A DNA stretch of 64,000 bases from Lachnospiraceae bacterium (GCA_018365895.1 JAGZJD010000005.1:1-64000); one strand, 5' to 3'; counted from the stretch's first letter, positions 51,691 through 62,285 are shown. Numbers and translations: made by a program. Notes: a model not told the origin generated them from the letters alone.

Positions 51691-53118
51691 ATGGTAGAAA
51701 AAATTAGAGCATATGTAGAGAAGTATCATATGCTGGAACAATCAGATATTGTAGTTGCAGGCATATCAGGGGGAGCAGACTCGGTATGCCTTCTTTTCGT
51801 ATTAATGGATCTGCAAAAAGAGATTGGGTTTCAAATCCGTACAGTGCATGTGCATCATGGTTTGCGGGGGGAGGCGGCAGATGCAGACGCAGCTTTTGTG
51901 AAAGAGTTGACAGAACAACACAAAATCCCCTGTACAATTTATTACTATGATGTGGAATTAGAAGCGAAAAAACGGAAACAATCTACAGAAGAGGCAGGGA
52001 GAGAGGTGCGCCGGGAAGCATTTCAAAGAGAGCGGGAGCTGTATGGCGGAACGAAAATTGCGCTGGCGCATCACAGCGATGATAATGCGGAGACATTTCT
52101 CATGAATCTTATCAGAGGGAGCCGGCTGCAGGGACTTGGAGGTATGCGTCCGGTATCCGGCAGCATGATTCGGCCTCTTCTGTGTGTCAGAAGAAAAGAA
52201 ATTGAAATGTACCTGGAAGAAAGACAGATATCCTACTGTACAGATATAACTAATTTTGAAAATATTTACACAAGAAATAAACTTCGCAATTGTGTAATAC
52301 CGTATTTGGAAGAGGAGATTAATCTGGCAGCAGTAGCGCATATGAATCAGACAATGGAACAGATTTGGCAAATCAGTGATTATATGAATGCACAGGTAGA
52401 GAAAGCATTTGATGAGTATGTGAAGATCAATGAGAAGGAAGTAAGAATCCACATAGCGGCAAGAGCGGCTCTCTCGGAAGTTATTTTTCATATGCTCTGC
52501 CACCGTGTGATTGCAAAGGCAGCAGGGAGCGAGAAAAATATTGGACAAAAACATGTAGAACTGTTAAGTTCCATGTGGGATCAGCAAAAGGGAAGCAAAC
52601 TGTCTTTGCCATATCGACTGGCAGCTGTGCGGGAAGAAACGTTCATTTGTATTAAGAAAATGGAAGAAAAGAATCTGCAAGAGCGAAATGGAGAAACAGG
52701 CAGTATAGAAGTTTCGTATCCGGTTATTCCGGGAATGCAGTTAAAAGTAGAAAATAGTGTTATTACTGCAAAATTAATAGAAAAATCTTCCGCAGATGCT
52801 GTAAATGTACCAGATAATATATATACGAAATGGTTTGATTATGATATAATAAAAGATACTGTAATAGTCAGAAAACGGCGTCCCGGAGATTATATTATAA
52901 TTGATAAGTCCGGGAAAAAGCAGAAATTGAAATCTTATTTTATTAATGAAAAGATTCCAAAAGAAGAGAGAGACCGGATCTGGCTTGTTGCACAGGGAAG
53001 TCATGTGCTGTGGATAGCGGGATATCGCAGAGGATGTGCGGCATATGTCTTAGAAAAAACAAAAAGAATTTTAGAAATCACGATACATGGAGGAGAAAAA
53101 GATGTCAGAAACAATTAG
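51691..53118 (+). CDS. tilS: tRNA(Ile)-lysidine synthase
   Basis: This 475-residue N-type ATP pyrophosphatase has the PP-loop GISGGADSVCLL near residue 25 and the segments HVHHGLRGEAADADAAFV and ALAHHSDDNAETFLMNLIRG, plus a C-terminal TilS substrate domain (VRKRRPGDYIIID). It changes C34 of tRNA-Ile2 to lysidine, which is essential. ATG 51691 is chosen as it fits the usual N-terminus; upstream in-frame codons add 30 residues with no ribosome site. The end overlaps hpt by 17 bases. Confidence 0.95.
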   Translation: MVEKIRAYVEKYHMLEQSDIVVAGISGGADSVCLLFVLMDLQKEIGFQIRTVHVHHGLRGEAADADAAFVKELTEQHKIPCTIYYYDVELEAKKRKQSTEEAGREVRREAFQRERELYGGTKIALAHHSDDNAETFLMNLIRGSRLQGLGGMRPVSGSMIRPLLCVRRKEIEMYLEERQISYCTDITNFENIYTRNKLRNCVIPYLEEEINLAAVAHMNQTMEQIWQISDYMNAQVEKAFDEYVKINEKEVRIHIAARAALSEVIFHMLCHRVIAKAAGSEKNIGQKHVELLSSMWDQQKGSKLSLPYRLAAVREETFICIKKMEEKNLQERNGETGSIEVSYPVIPGMQLKVENSVITAKLIEKSSADAVNVPDNIYTKWFDYDIIKDTVIVRKRRPGDYIIIDKSGKKQKLKSYFINEKIPKEERDRIWLVAQGSHVLWIAGYRRGCAAYVLEKTKRILEITIHGGEKDVRNN

Positions 53119-53629
53119 AGAACTTATTTCAGAAGCTGCACTTGATGCGAGAATCAGAGAGTTGGGAAAACAGATCAGTGAAGATTATGCAGGAAAACAG
53201 GTACATTTAATCTGTGTTTTAAAAGGCGGAGTATTTTTTATGTGTGAACTTGCTAAGAGAATCACTGTCCCGGTGTCAATGGATTTTATGAGTGTGGGAA
53301 GTTACGGAGATGGAACAACATCAAGCGGTGTTGTAAAGATTGCAAAAGATCTTGACGAAAGCCTGGAAGGAAAGGATGTTCTTGTTGTGGAAGACATTAT
53401 TGATTCCGGAAGAACATTATCTTATCTGCTTGAGATCCTTGCTAAGAGAGGACCAAAGAGCATGAAGCTTTGTACACTGCTTGACAAACCGGATCGCCGT
53501 GTCAGAGAAGTGAAGGTAGATTATACAGGCTTTGTGATTCCGGATGAATTTATCGTAGGATATGGTCTGGATTATGCACAGAAGTACAGAAATCTGCCGT
53601 ATATCGGTATTGTTGAAGGAATTGAATAG
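53102..53629 (+). CDS. hpt: hypoxanthine phosphoribosyltransferase
   Basis: This 175-residue purine-salvage enzyme shows [36 protein letters not shown] and the PRPP loop [19 protein letters not shown]. It makes IMP and GMP from bases and PRPP. GGAGGAGAAAAAG lies just before ATG 53102, inside the end of tilS. tilS-hpt-ftsH is a conserved Firmicutes order. Confidence 0.96.
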   Translation: MSETIRELISEAALDARIRELGKQISEDYAGKQVHLICVLKGGVFFMCELAKRITVPVSMDFMSVGSYGDGTTSSGVVKIAKDLDESLEGKDVLVVEDIIDSGRTLSYLLEILAKRGPKSMKLCTLLDKPDRRVREVKVDYTGFVIPDEFIVGYGLDYAQKYRNLPYIGIVEGIE

Positions 53630-53643
53630 GAAGGAGCAGCAAA

Positions 53644-55485
53644 TTGGACAGTAATAAGAACAGAGGATTTGGGGGTGCGACCTTTATTTTGTTCCTGGTG
53701 ACGCTGTTTGCAGTGTTCTGGTTTACAAATCAGGCGCAGAACAGAGATCGGGAATTTACTTATCGCGAATATCAGGAAGCTCTTGAAAATGGAGATATTC
53801 AGCGCGCAGTAATTAATCAGGACCGTTCTATTCCAACGGGGCAGATCGTCTTTACGCTGGATGATGGAGAGACAAAAACGCTGAATGTGTCTAATGTCAA
53901 TGAAGTGCAGGAACAGTTGGAAGAGGAGAAGATTGACTTTATTGTTACGAGTGTTCCGGAAGAAAGCTGGATTACGACAGTACTTCTTCCGATGGGAATC
54001 TCTATTGTGGCAGTACTTGTTGTATTTTTGTTGATGAATCGGCAGGCAGGCGGCGGTGCGAACGCGAAAGCGATGAATTTTGGAAAGAGCCGCGCCAAGA
54101 TGAGCACAGATAAAGATAAGAAAGTTAATTTTGATAAAGTTGCAGGGCTGAAAGAAGAGAAAGAAGAGCTGGAGGAGATTGTTGATTTCCTGAAGGCTCC
54201 AACAAAGTACACACAGCTCGGAGCAAGAATTCCGAAAGGAGTGCTTCTTGTAGGACCTCCGGGAACCGGTAAGACATTGCTTGCGAAAGCAGTTGCAGGA
54301 GAAGCAGGTGTTCCGTTCTTTAGTATTTCAGGATCTGATTTCGTAGAGATGTTTGTTGGTGTTGGAGCTTCCCGTGTCCGGGATTTGTTTGAAGATGCGA
54401 AGAAAAATGCTCCATGCATTGTATTCATTGATGAGATTGATGCAGTTGCAAGACGTCGTGGTACTGGAATGGGCGGCGGCCATGACGAACGGGAACAGAC
54501 ATTGAACCAGATGCTTGTTGAGATGGATGGTTTCGGAGTCAATGAAGGCATTATCGTAATGGCGGCAACGAACCGTGTCGATATCCTTGACCCGGCAATC
54601 CTTCGTCCGGGAAGATTTGATAGAAAAGTTGTTGTAGGGCGTCCGGATGTTCTTGGACGTGAAGAGATTTTGAAAGTGCATGCGAAGGGAAAACCGCTTG
54701 GAGATGATGTGGATCTGAAACAGATTGCACAGACAACAGCAGGATTTACCGGTGCAGATCTTGAGAATCTTCTCAATGAAGCGGCAATCTATGCGGCGAA
54801 AGACAGCCGTCCGTATATTACACAGGCAGATATTCGCCATTCTTTCGTGAAGGTAGGAATCGGATCAGAGAAGAAGAGCCGTGTGATTTCTGATAAAGAA
54901 AAGAGAATTACAGCTTACCATGAGGCGGGTCACGCGATTTTATTCCATGTGCTTCCGGATGTCGGACCGGTATATAGTGTTTCTATTATCCCAACCGGAG
55001 CAGGAGCAGCAGGATATACGATGCCGCTTCCGGAGCAGGATGAAATGTTCCTGACAAAAGGAAAAATGCTGCAGGATATTACAGTATCATTAGGAGGCCG
55101 TATTGCTGAGGAGAAGATTTTCGGCGATATTACAACGGGAGCGTCACAGGACATTAAACAGGCAACAGCGACAGCGAGAGCAATGGTAACGAAGTATGGT
55201 ATGTCCGAACGTCTCGGAACGATCAACTATGATGATGACAGTGATGAGGTATTTATTGGACGTGATCTGGCACATGCAGCGCGCAGCTATGGGGAGCGTA
55301 TCGCAGGAGAAATTGATGCAGAAGTGAAAAATATTATTGATGGATGCTACCGTCATGCAGAACAGCTTCTGGATGAGTATATGCCGGTACTTCACTCTTG
55401 TGCAGAGCTTTTGATGGAGAAAGAAAAGATTACGAGAGAAGAATTTGAGGCATTATTTGAAACTCCGGACAGATCAGAGGGATAG
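53644..55485 (+). CDS. ftsH: ATP-dependent zinc metalloprotease FtsH
   Basis: This 613-residue membrane protease has two spans (about 9-27 and 114-132) around an external domain. The AAA+ module shows Walker [20 protein letters not shown], Walker [19 protein letters not shown], and the SRH ([14 protein letters not shown]). The protease part carries HEAGH and a distant Asp ligand ([14 protein letters not shown]). It removes damaged membrane and regulatory proteins. The start is TTG 53644, preceded by AAGGAGCAGCAAA. It lies 14 bases after hpt. Confidence 0.96.
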   Translation: MDSNKNRGFGGATFILFLVTLFAVFWFTNQAQNRDREFTYREYQEALENGDIQRAVINQDRSIPTGQIVFTLDDGETKTLNVSNVNEVQEQLEEEKIDFIVTSVPEESWITTVLLPMGISIVAVLVVFLLMNRQAGGGANAKAMNFGKSRAKMSTDKDKKVNFDKVAGLKEEKEELEEIVDFLKAPTKYTQLGARIPKGVLLVGPPGTGKTLLAKAVAGEAGVPFFSISGSDFVEMFVGVGASRVRDLFEDAKKNAPCIVFIDEIDAVARRRGTGMGGGHDEREQTLNQMLVEMDGFGVNEGIIVMAATNRVDILDPAILRPGRFDRKVVVGRPDVLGREEILKVHAKGKPLGDDVDLKQIAQTTAGFTGADLENLLNEAAIYAAKDSRPYITQADIRHSFVKVGIGSEKKSRVISDKEKRITAYHEAGHAILFHVLPDVGPVYSVSIIPTGAGAAGYTMPLPEQDEMFLTKGKMLQDITVSLGGRIAEEKIFGDITTGASQDIKQATATARAMVTKYGMSERLGTINYDDDSDEVFIGRDLAHAARSYGERIAGEIDAEVKNIIDGCYRHAEQLLDEYMPVLHSCAELLMEKEKITREEFEALFETPDRSEG

Positions 55486-55488
55486 CGT

Positions 55489-57564
55489 ATGAATAAAGAG
55501 GCACTTTATAGTGACGGAACAGGCAATTATATAAACCCGGCAGAGCCACAGGCGGATGAGATATTAACCATCCGCTTTCGTACTGCTAAAAATGATGCAG
55601 ACGAAGTGTGGCTTGTGACAGAAAAAAGCCAATATCCGATGCACAAAGAAGTAAGCCGGGGACTTTTTGATTATTATACAATTAATTATCAGCTTGGAAA
55701 AGAACGCTTTCGTTATTGCTTTGAGATTAAGAGCGGTGCTGAACATATTTATTATCATCAGTGTGGTCCTTCCGATAAGATTATTGATGATTATTACTTT
55801 ATGGTGGCGCCGGGCTTTTCTACACCGGAGTGGGCGAAAGGCGCTGTCATGTATCAGATCTATGTGGATCGTTTTTGTAATGGAACGCCGGATAATGATG
55901 TAGAAACTGGAGAATACATGTATCTGGGGGACAAGAGCATACGGGTAACAGACTGGTATCAGTACCCTGCCAGCATGGATGTAAGAGAATTTTACGGAGG
56001 CGACCTTCAGGGGGTAAGAGAGAAATTAGACTATCTTCAAGGGCTTGGAGTAGAGGTCATTTATTTCAATCCGATTTTTGTGTCACCGTCGAATCACAAA
56101 TATGATACACAGGATTATGACTATGTAGATCCGCATATTGCCGTCATTAAAAATGATGGTGGGAATCTGCTGCAGGGGTGGGAAGGGAATAACCGATCTG
56201 CTGAAAAATATCGTGTAAGAACAACAGATCGGGAGAATCTGGAAGCCAGTAACGAATACCTTGCAGAACTGATTCAGGAAGTCCACAAAAGAGGAATGAA
56301 AATAATTCTGGATGGAGTCTTTAATCACTGTGGCTCTTTTAACAAATGGATGGATCGGGAATATATTTATCATAACGTAGAAGGTTATGAGCCGGGTGCG
56401 TATATTTCTTCCAAAAGCCCATATAGAAATTACTTTAACTTTTATAGCAGAGAAGCTGAAAACTGGCCGGACAATGACAATTATGAAGGCTGGTGGGGCC
56501 ACAACACACTTCCGAAATTAAACTATGAGCAGTCACAGGAATTGGAAGATTATATTATCAATGTCGGAAGAAAATGGGTGTCAGAACCGTTTTGTGCGGA
56601 TGGCTGGCGTCTTGATGTGGCAGCAGATCTCGGTAAAACAAATGATTATAATCATGAATTTTGGAAAAAGTTTCGAAAAGCAGTCAAAGAAGCGAATCCG
56701 GAAGCGATCATTCTGGCGGAACATTACGGTGATCCCCAGGAATGGCTTCAGGGAGATGAGTGGGATACTGTTATGAATTATGATGCCTTCATGGAACCGG
56801 TAACGTGGTTTCTTACCGGAATGGAGAAACATAGCGATGAGTTCCGTCCGGATCTTTTAAATAATTCAGATAACTTTGTCAATACAATGAGACATCATAT
56901 GAGCAGTATGATGGTACCTTCTTTGATGGTAGCAATGAATCAGCTTTCCAATCATGATCATTCAAGATTTTTGACAAGAACGAATCACTGGGTGGGGCGT
57001 GTACAGAATCTTGGACCGGAAGCGGCAAACCAGAATATTAATCCGGCAGTTATGCGGGAAGCAGTTGTTATGCAGATGACCTGGATTGGAGCGCCGACTC
57101 TTTATTACGGAGACGAAGCCGGGCTTTGCGGTTTTACAGATCCGGATAACCGAAGAACATATCCATGGGGACGGGAAGATAAGCTGATGTTGGATTTCCA
57201 CCGGGAAATGATCTGGATTCATAAGAATTATCCTGCTCTTACGAGAGGCTCTCTGCAAATATTGACATGGAATGAACATATTTTGTCATATGCCAGATTC
57301 CTGGAAGAGGAACAGATTGTAGTTGTTATCAACAATAGCAAAAAACTTCAGGAAGTAACCATTCCTGTCTGGCGGGCAGAGGTTCCGGAAAAAGGGAAAA
57401 TGTACCGCTTGATGTATACTTATGATAGAAGCTATACTACTGAGTATGAGGAATATCTTGTGGAAGACGGAGAAGTTGTGCTGATTATGGGAAGATATTC
57501 GGCTGCTGTACTGAAGACAAAACAGCAGACAGAAGAAATGTTTGCGATTGGAGAAGATTTATAG
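55489..57564 (+). CDS. GH13 alpha-glycosidase (neopullulanase/cyclomaltodextrinase-like)
   Basis: This 691-residue cytoplasmic enzyme has an N-terminal CBM34-like domain (about 1-115), followed by the GH13 barrel: VEVIYFNPIFVSPSNHKYDT (region I area), GMKIILDGVFNHCG, DGWRLDVAADLG with the nucleophile Asp, AIILAEHYGDPQEWLQ with the acid Glu, and MNQLSNHDHSRFLTRT. These match the neopullulanase/cyclomaltodextrinase subgroup, which splits maltodextrins and pullulan. It begins 3 bases after ftsH, an unusual partner, and shares its transcript if no terminator lies between. Confidence 0.9.
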   Translation: MNKEALYSDGTGNYINPAEPQADEILTIRFRTAKNDADEVWLVTEKSQYPMHKEVSRGLFDYYTINYQLGKERFRYCFEIKSGAEHIYYHQCGPSDKIIDDYYFMVAPGFSTPEWAKGAVMYQIYVDRFCNGTPDNDVETGEYMYLGDKSIRVTDWYQYPASMDVREFYGGDLQGVREKLDYLQGLGVEVIYFNPIFVSPSNHKYDTQDYDYVDPHIAVIKNDGGNLLQGWEGNNRSAEKYRVRTTDRENLEASNEYLAELIQEVHKRGMKIILDGVFNHCGSFNKWMDREYIYHNVEGYEPGAYISSKSPYRNYFNFYSREAENWPDNDNYEGWWGHNTLPKLNYEQSQELEDYIINVGRKWVSEPFCADGWRLDVAADLGKTNDYNHEFWKKFRKAVKEANPEAIILAEHYGDPQEWLQGDEWDTVMNYDAFMEPVTWFLTGMEKHSDEFRPDLLNNSDNFVNTMRHHMSSMMVPSLMVAMNQLSNHDHSRFLTRTNHWVGRVQNLGPEAANQNINPAVMREAVVMQMTWIGAPTLYYGDEAGLCGFTDPDNRRTYPWGREDKLMLDFHREMIWIHKNYPALTRGSLQILTWNEHILSYARFLEEEQIVVVINNSKKLQEVTIPVWRAEVPEKGKMYRLMYTYDRSYTTEYEEYLVEDGEVVLIMGRYSAAVLKTKQQTEEMFAIGEDL

Positions 57565-57578
57565 AGAATAAAATGAAA

Positions 57579-58298
57579 ATGAATAAATATATTGATATGC
57601 ATTGCCACATTTTACCGGGAGTTGATGACGGTGCAAAGCATCTAAAAGATACGAAAGAAATGTTAGAAATCGCTTATCAAGAAGGAATCCGTGCAATTGT
57701 AGCGACGCCCCATCACCACGATCGTCGTGGAAAAGCGTCAATACAACAATTGAATTGTCAGCTTCAGAAAGTGAAAGAACTGATTCAAGAGATGAATATG
57801 AATATGAAAGTTTATCCCGGAATGGAAGTATTTTTCGTTCAGGAGATTCTGGATGAGCTTGATCAGGGCATAATTGCAACGATTGGAAAATCAAGATATA
57901 TCTTAATTGAATTTTCACCGGAGGCTCCATTTTCTTATATTCAAAGAGCGGTCCAGGAAGTTCAGATGAAAGGTTACCGGGTGATTATAGCGCATGTGGA
58001 GCGTTATTCATGTCTGACAAAAAATATTGATAAAATCCGTTCTCTTGTAGAAATGGGAGCGTATATTCAAGTAAATGCATCCAGTATTATTGGAGGATTT
58101 ACGATAAAACATTTTATGAAATCTATAATGAAAGAGCATCTTGTGCATTTGGTAGGTACAGATGCACATGACCCAAACCATCGAAGTCCATTAATGAGAA
58201 AAGCAGCAATATATGTTGAAAGAAAGCACGGCCATGCTTATATGGAACAGATTTTCTGGAGGAATGGTGTTGCAGTTCTTAGAAATGAAAAAATATAA
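57579..58298 (+). CDS. CpsB/CapC-type tyrosine-protein phosphatase (PHP family)
   Basis: This 239-residue PHP-fold metal phosphatase shows the N-terminal YIDMHCHILPGVDDGA and further metal-binding His in IVATPHHHDRRGK, AHVERYSCL and LVGTDAHDPNHRSP. CpsB/YwqE proteins remove phosphate from bacterial tyrosine kinases that control capsule export. No kinase gene is inside the window. ATG 57573 lies two codons earlier; neither has a good ribosome site, so coupling to the GH13 gene 9-15 bases before is likely. Confidence 0.9.
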   Translation: MNKYIDMHCHILPGVDDGAKHLKDTKEMLEIAYQEGIRAIVATPHHHDRRGKASIQQLNCQLQKVKELIQEMNMNMKVYPGMEVFFVQEILDELDQGIIATIGKSRYILIEFSPEAPFSYIQRAVQEVQMKGYRVIIAHVERYSCLTKNIDKIRSLVEMGAYIQVNASSIIGGFTIKHFMKSIMKEHLVHLVGTDAHDPNHRSPLMRKAAIYVERKHGHAYMEQIFWRNGVAVLRNEKI

Positions 58299-58348
58299 AT
58301 TCAGATGACAAAAGGAAACAATTGTACAGTTAAGAAAGAAGGAAATGT

Positions 58349-59794
58349 ATGGGAAAACATACAGCAGGAAAACTAGTCTGCATTATTCAGCTAATTTGCA
58401 GCTTGACATTGTTTGGTGTGATGTGGACAAGCGGAATGGTTCCAATGAAATATCTTGCAGTGGCGGGAGCAATACTTCTTGTATTGCTGGCAATTACATT
58501 TGGGTTACAATTTGTAAAAAATAAAGCATATATCGCTGGAATTGTTATTAGCGTTATCATGAGCTTGCTGTCGGTAGTTTTAATATTTGCTTTGCTTAAA
58601 ACGGATAATATGATGAGAGAAGTAGGCGGGGCGGAATACAAAACAGATAATATGATTGTTGTAGTAAAAAAAGACAATGCCACAGCAGAATTAAAAGATG
58701 CAAAACAGTATCGGTTTGGAAAGCAAACAGCAGTAGATTCTGATAATACCGCATTGATGATTCAGAAAATCAATAAGATTGTAGGAACAGAAATTGAAGT
58801 AACAGAATATGCAACGGTGAAAGAGCTTGGACAGGCATTGTTGAACGGAGAAATAGAAGCTGCCATCTATAATCAAGCGTTTGACGGATTGCTGGATGAA
58901 TTGCTTGAAGGGTATGGAAAGAAAGTAAAGGTACTTTATCAGTATGGAATTGATACCAAACTTCCAAAAGAGGAAAAGAAGACAGAGCAGAAAAGCTCTA
59001 TTCCACTTGGACGCGAATCATTTAGCCTGTATATTAGTGGAATTGATGTATCTGGACCGGTTACAACGACAAGTCGAAGTGATGTGAATATTATTGTGAC
59101 AGTGAATACAAAAACAAAACAGATTTTGCTGACGACAACACCTCGCGATTATTATGTAACGATTCCGAATATTTCCGGAGAGCAGAGAGATAAATTGACG
59201 CATGCAGGAATCTATGGAGTAGATGCATCAATAACTACTTTAGAAAATATTTATGGAATTGATATTAGCTATTATACGAAAGTGAATTTTACATCATTGA
59301 TTAAAATTGTTGATATTCTCGGCGGTGTGGATGTGAATTCAGAATATGCATTTAGTGCGGGTGGATACACCTTTAATGAAGGATTAAATCATCTAAATGG
59401 AGATGCGGCACTGGCATTTTCGCGTGAGCGGCATAGCTTCGAATCCGGAGATAACCAAAGAGGAAGGAATCAGGAGGCGGTTTTGACAGCAATCATTAAA
59501 AAAGCAATGTCTCCTGTAATTTTGAAAAATGCAAATCAGCTTTTGACAGAAATTAGCGATAGCATCGAGACAAATATGACGCCAAAAGAAATGGCACAAC
59601 TGATCCAGATGCAGTTAAATGACGGTGCAGAGTGGAACATTGTATCAACAAATGCTGTTGGTCAGGGAGGCAAAGAAGCCTGCTTCTCGTCAGGGGCACA
59701 GTTGTTATATGTAATGTGGCCGGATGAGACATCAGTAACCGCTATTAAAGAGAAAATGCAACAAGTCATTAACGGAAAAATCATTACAGAATAA
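58349..59794 (+). CDS. LytR-CpsA-Psr (LCP) family glycopolymer ligase
   Basis: This 481-residue protein has three N-terminal membrane segments (about 8-26, 34-53, 59-84), an accessory domain (about 105-210), then the LCP domain (about 225-400). That domain shows YISGIDVSGPVTTTSRSDVN, TPRDYYVTIPN with the pyrophosphate-binding Arg, and AFSRERHSFESGDNQRGRNQ. LCP enzymes attach wall teichoic acid or capsule to peptidoglycan at the outer membrane face. AGAAAGAAGGAAATGT precedes the ATG. With the CpsB phosphatase it suggests a capsule-related function. Confidence 0.93.
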   Translation: MGKHTAGKLVCIIQLICSLTLFGVMWTSGMVPMKYLAVAGAILLVLLAITFGLQFVKNKAYIAGIVISVIMSLLSVVLIFALLKTDNMMREVGGAEYKTDNMIVVVKKDNATAELKDAKQYRFGKQTAVDSDNTALMIQKINKIVGTEIEVTEYATVKELGQALLNGEIEAAIYNQAFDGLLDELLEGYGKKVKVLYQYGIDTKLPKEEKKTEQKSSIPLGRESFSLYISGIDVSGPVTTTSRSDVNIIVTVNTKTKQILLTTTPRDYYVTIPNISGEQRDKLTHAGIYGVDASITTLENIYGIDISYYTKVNFTSLIKIVDILGGVDVNSEYAFSAGGYTFNEGLNHLNGDAALAFSRERHSFESGDNQRGRNQEAVLTAIIKKAMSPVILKNANQLLTEISDSIETNMTPKEMAQLIQMQLNDGAEWNIVSTNAVGQGGKEACFSSGAQLLYVMWPDETSVTAIKEKMQQVINGKIITE

Positions 59795-59799
59795 AAAGA

Positions 59800-59841
59800 G
59801 AAAGACTAGCCAGCGAAAAATTGCCGGTTGGTCTTTTTTTC
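59800..59841 (+). terminator. LCP gene terminator
   Basis: AGACTAGCCAGC near 59805 pairs, with one or two mismatches, with GCCGGTTGGTCT and is followed by TTTTTTT (about 59834-59840). Confidence 0.75.
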
Positions 59842-59858
59842 AAAAATGAATATATCTC

Positions 59859-59917
59859 TTGACATTTCGCTGGATATCATATATAGTAAAGCCATAAAGA
59901 TTAAACGATTGCTTAAT
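59859..59917 (+). promoter_or_regulatory. promoter with ArsR-type operator for the HMA/CadA genes
   Basis: TTGACA (59859-59864), 17 bases, TATAGT (59882-59887). The inverted repeat ATTAAAC-GATT-GCTTAAT (59900-59917; 6 of 7 pairs) follows the -10 at the probable start of transcription, the usual place and shape of ArsR/SmtB/CadC repressor sites. No arsR-like gene is in the window. Confidence 0.65.
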
Positions 59918-59957
59918 TGTTAAAACAAAAAGTGTGGAAGAAAAAGGAGAAGATATC

Positions 59958-60176
59958 ATGAAAAAAACTTACAACATTGAAGTAGACTGCGCAAACTGTG
60001 CAAATCTGATGGAGGCAGCTACAAAGAAGACAGCCGGAGTTGCTGATGCGACAGTAAATTTCATGACACAGAAAATGATTGTTGAGTTCGAAGAAGGAGC
60101 AGAGCCGAAAGCAGTTATGAAAGAAGTTCTGAAAGCTTGCAAAAAAGTTGAATCTGATTGTGAAATTGAATTCTAA
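59958..60176 (+). CDS. HMA-domain metal-binding protein
   Basis: This 72-residue protein has the ferredoxin-like HMA fold with the metal site DCANCANLMEAA (Cys-x-x-Cys), close to the GMTCxxC loop of CopZ/CadA N-terminal domains. AAGGAGAAGATATC precedes ATG 59958. The ATPase encoded next lacks an N-terminal HMA domain, so this protein is probably its detached metal-delivery or sensing domain for Cd, Zn or Pb. Confidence 0.9.
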   Translation: MKKTYNIEVDCANCANLMEAATKKTAGVADATVNFMTQKMIVEFEEGAEPKAVMKEVLKACKKVESDCEIEF

Positions 60177-60191
60177 GAGAAATGATAAGGA

Positions 60192-60224
60192 TGCACCCCG
60201 AATGTAATTTACAAGCGGGGTGCA
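60192..60224 (+). terminator. hairpin between the HMA and CadA genes
   Basis: TGCACCCCG (60192-60200) and CGGGGTGCA (60216-60224) pair perfectly, followed by AAAAATATG without a U run. It may be a partial terminator or an mRNA-stabilising stem that lets the small HMA protein be made in excess. Confidence 0.6.
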
Positions 60225-60299
60225 AAAATATGATAAAAATAAGAAGAATCCGACAAATAGATTTCAGAGAAATATGAGATAAAAGGAGGGCATGCCGTT

Positions 60300-62186
60300 A
60301 TGAATAAGAAACAGAAAAAGATGCTGGTTCGCATTATCATAGCGAGTGTTATGGTGATTTTGCTGAATATCGTTCCGGTGAAGGGACTGTTTCAGTTGTT
60401 GTTGTATTTGGCAGCATATCTGGTAATCGGATATGATATTTTGAAAAAAGCCGGAAAGGGAATTGTAAACCGGAGAGTATTCGATGAGAACTTCCTTATG
60501 GCAATTGCTACTGTTGGCGCATTTGTATTGGCAATTTATTCTGGCAGCGGAGATTATAATGAAGCGATTGCCGTTATGCTCTTCTACCAGATTGGAGAGT
60601 TATTCCAGAGCTATGCCGTAGGAAAGAGCCGTAAGAATATCAGTGCGCTAATGGATATCCGGCCGGATTATGCAAATGTAGAAAGAGATGGGAAACTTGA
60701 GCAGGTAGACCCGGATGAAGTTATGGTAGACAGCGTAATTATTGTTCAGCCGGGTGAAAAAGTTCCGATTGACGGTATTGTATTAGAAGGCGCTTCAAGC
60801 TTAAATACGAGTGCGCTGACGGGAGAAAGTCTTCCAAGAGACGTGAAGTCAGGTGACGAAATTATTAGTGGATGCATTAATATGACAGGTGTACTGAAAA
60901 TCCGTACGACAAGAGAGTTTGGAGAATCTACAGTTTCTAAGATTCTGGAACTTGTTGAGAATTCCAGTTCCCGCAAGTCAAAGTCCGAAAATTTTATTTC
61001 CAAATTTGCGAGAGTGTATACACCGGCGGTCTGTTATGGAGCGCTTGTATTGGCAGTCATTCCTCCTTTAGTACAGATGCTCTTCCTTGGCGGAGCAGCA
61101 CAGTGGAGTGATTGGATTTACCGTGCGCTTACGTTCTTAGTAATTAGCTGCCCTTGCGCTCTTGTTATCAGTATTCCTCTAAGTTTTTTTGCAGGAATCG
61201 GCGGCGCCAGCAAGGAAGGTGTTTTGATCAAAGGATCAAACTATATGGAGACATTGTCTCAGGCTGACTGTGTTGTATTTGATAAGACAGGAACATTAAC
61301 ACAGGGAGTATTTGAAGTAAGCGGTATTCATCACAATAAGATGGAAGATGAGAAACTGTTAGAATATGCGGCTCTGGCAGAATGTGCTTCCTCTCATCCG
61401 ATCAGCAAAAGTATTCAGCGGGCTTACGGAAAAGAGATTGACAGAAACCGTGTAACGGATGTCAGTGAAGTAAGCGGTCATGGAATTATTGCAAAGGTGG
61501 ACGGTAATGAAGTGGCTGCAGGAAATAATAAATTAATGGATCAGCTTGGCATTGGTTATAAAGACTGCCATAAGGTCGGAACAATTATTCATATGGCAAT
61601 CAATGGAGAATATGCAGGTCACATTGTAATTTCTGATGTGATAAAACCACACGCAAAAGAAGCGCTGGCAGAATTGAAAAAAGCCGGTGTGAAGAAGACG
61701 GTTATGTTGACCGGGGATGCAAAACGGGTAGCAGAAGAAGTTGCAGGAAGTCTTGGAATTGATGAAATGTACAGTGAATTGCTTCCGGGGGATAAAGTAA
61801 CAAAGGTAGAAGAGCTTCTCGCTGCAAAATCCGGCAAAGAGAAACTGGCATTTGTCGGAGACGGTATCAATGATGCACCTGTTCTGACAAGGGCAGATAT
61901 CGGAATTGCCATGGGAGCTATGGGATCTGATGCGGCTATTGAAGCGGCAGATGTTGTCTTGATGGACGATGATCCGATGAAGATTTCAAAAGCGATTAAG
62001 ATTTCACGTAAATGTCTTGGAATCGTATACCAGAATATTGCTTTTGCACTTATTATCAAATTTGCATGTCTTGGACTTGGAGCTATCGGCATTGCAAATA
62101 TGTGGTTTGCTATCTTTGCGGATGTCGGTGTTATGGTTATTGCAGTTTTGAATGCAATTCGCGCTTTAAGGGTGCATTCTCTGTAA
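60300..62186 (+). CDS. cadA: CadA/ZntA-type metal-exporting P-type ATPase
   Basis: This 628-residue P1B-2-type pump has the actuator SALTGESLP, the membrane metal site SCPCALVIS (CPC), the phosphorylation motif DKTGTLTQG, the HP motif SSHPISKS and the hinge VGDGINDAPVL. A Lys in the eighth span (FALIIKFACLGLG) is typical of Zn/Cd/Pb ATPases. The N-terminal HMA domain is absent but is supplied by the gene in front. TAAAAGGAGGGCATGCCGTT precedes the ATG. It should expel Zn2+ or Cd2+. Confidence 0.93.
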   Translation: MNKKQKKMLVRIIIASVMVILLNIVPVKGLFQLLLYLAAYLVIGYDILKKAGKGIVNRRVFDENFLMAIATVGAFVLAIYSGSGDYNEAIAVMLFYQIGELFQSYAVGKSRKNISALMDIRPDYANVERDGKLEQVDPDEVMVDSVIIVQPGEKVPIDGIVLEGASSLNTSALTGESLPRDVKSGDEIISGCINMTGVLKIRTTREFGESTVSKILELVENSSSRKSKSENFISKFARVYTPAVCYGALVLAVIPPLVQMLFLGGAAQWSDWIYRALTFLVISCPCALVISIPLSFFAGIGGASKEGVLIKGSNYMETLSQADCVVFDKTGTLTQGVFEVSGIHHNKMEDEKLLEYAALAECASSHPISKSIQRAYGKEIDRNRVTDVSEVSGHGIIAKVDGNEVAAGNNKLMDQLGIGYKDCHKVGTIIHMAINGEYAGHIVISDVIKPHAKEALAELKKAGVKKTVMLTGDAKRVAEEVAGSLGIDEMYSELLPGDKVTKVEELLAAKSGKEKLAFVGDGINDAPVLTRADIGIAMGAMGSDAAIEAADVVLMDDDPMKISKAIKISRKCLGIVYQNIAFALIIKFACLGLGAIGIANMWFAIFADVGVMVIAVLNAIRALRVHSL

Positions 62187-62285
62187 AAGTATGTTATAAT
62201 AATTGAGTAAAAATTCTGTTCGATGAAGACGTAGAGATTTGTCGGCAGGAAGAGAAAGAAAATGAACGTAAAATGAATGCAATAA

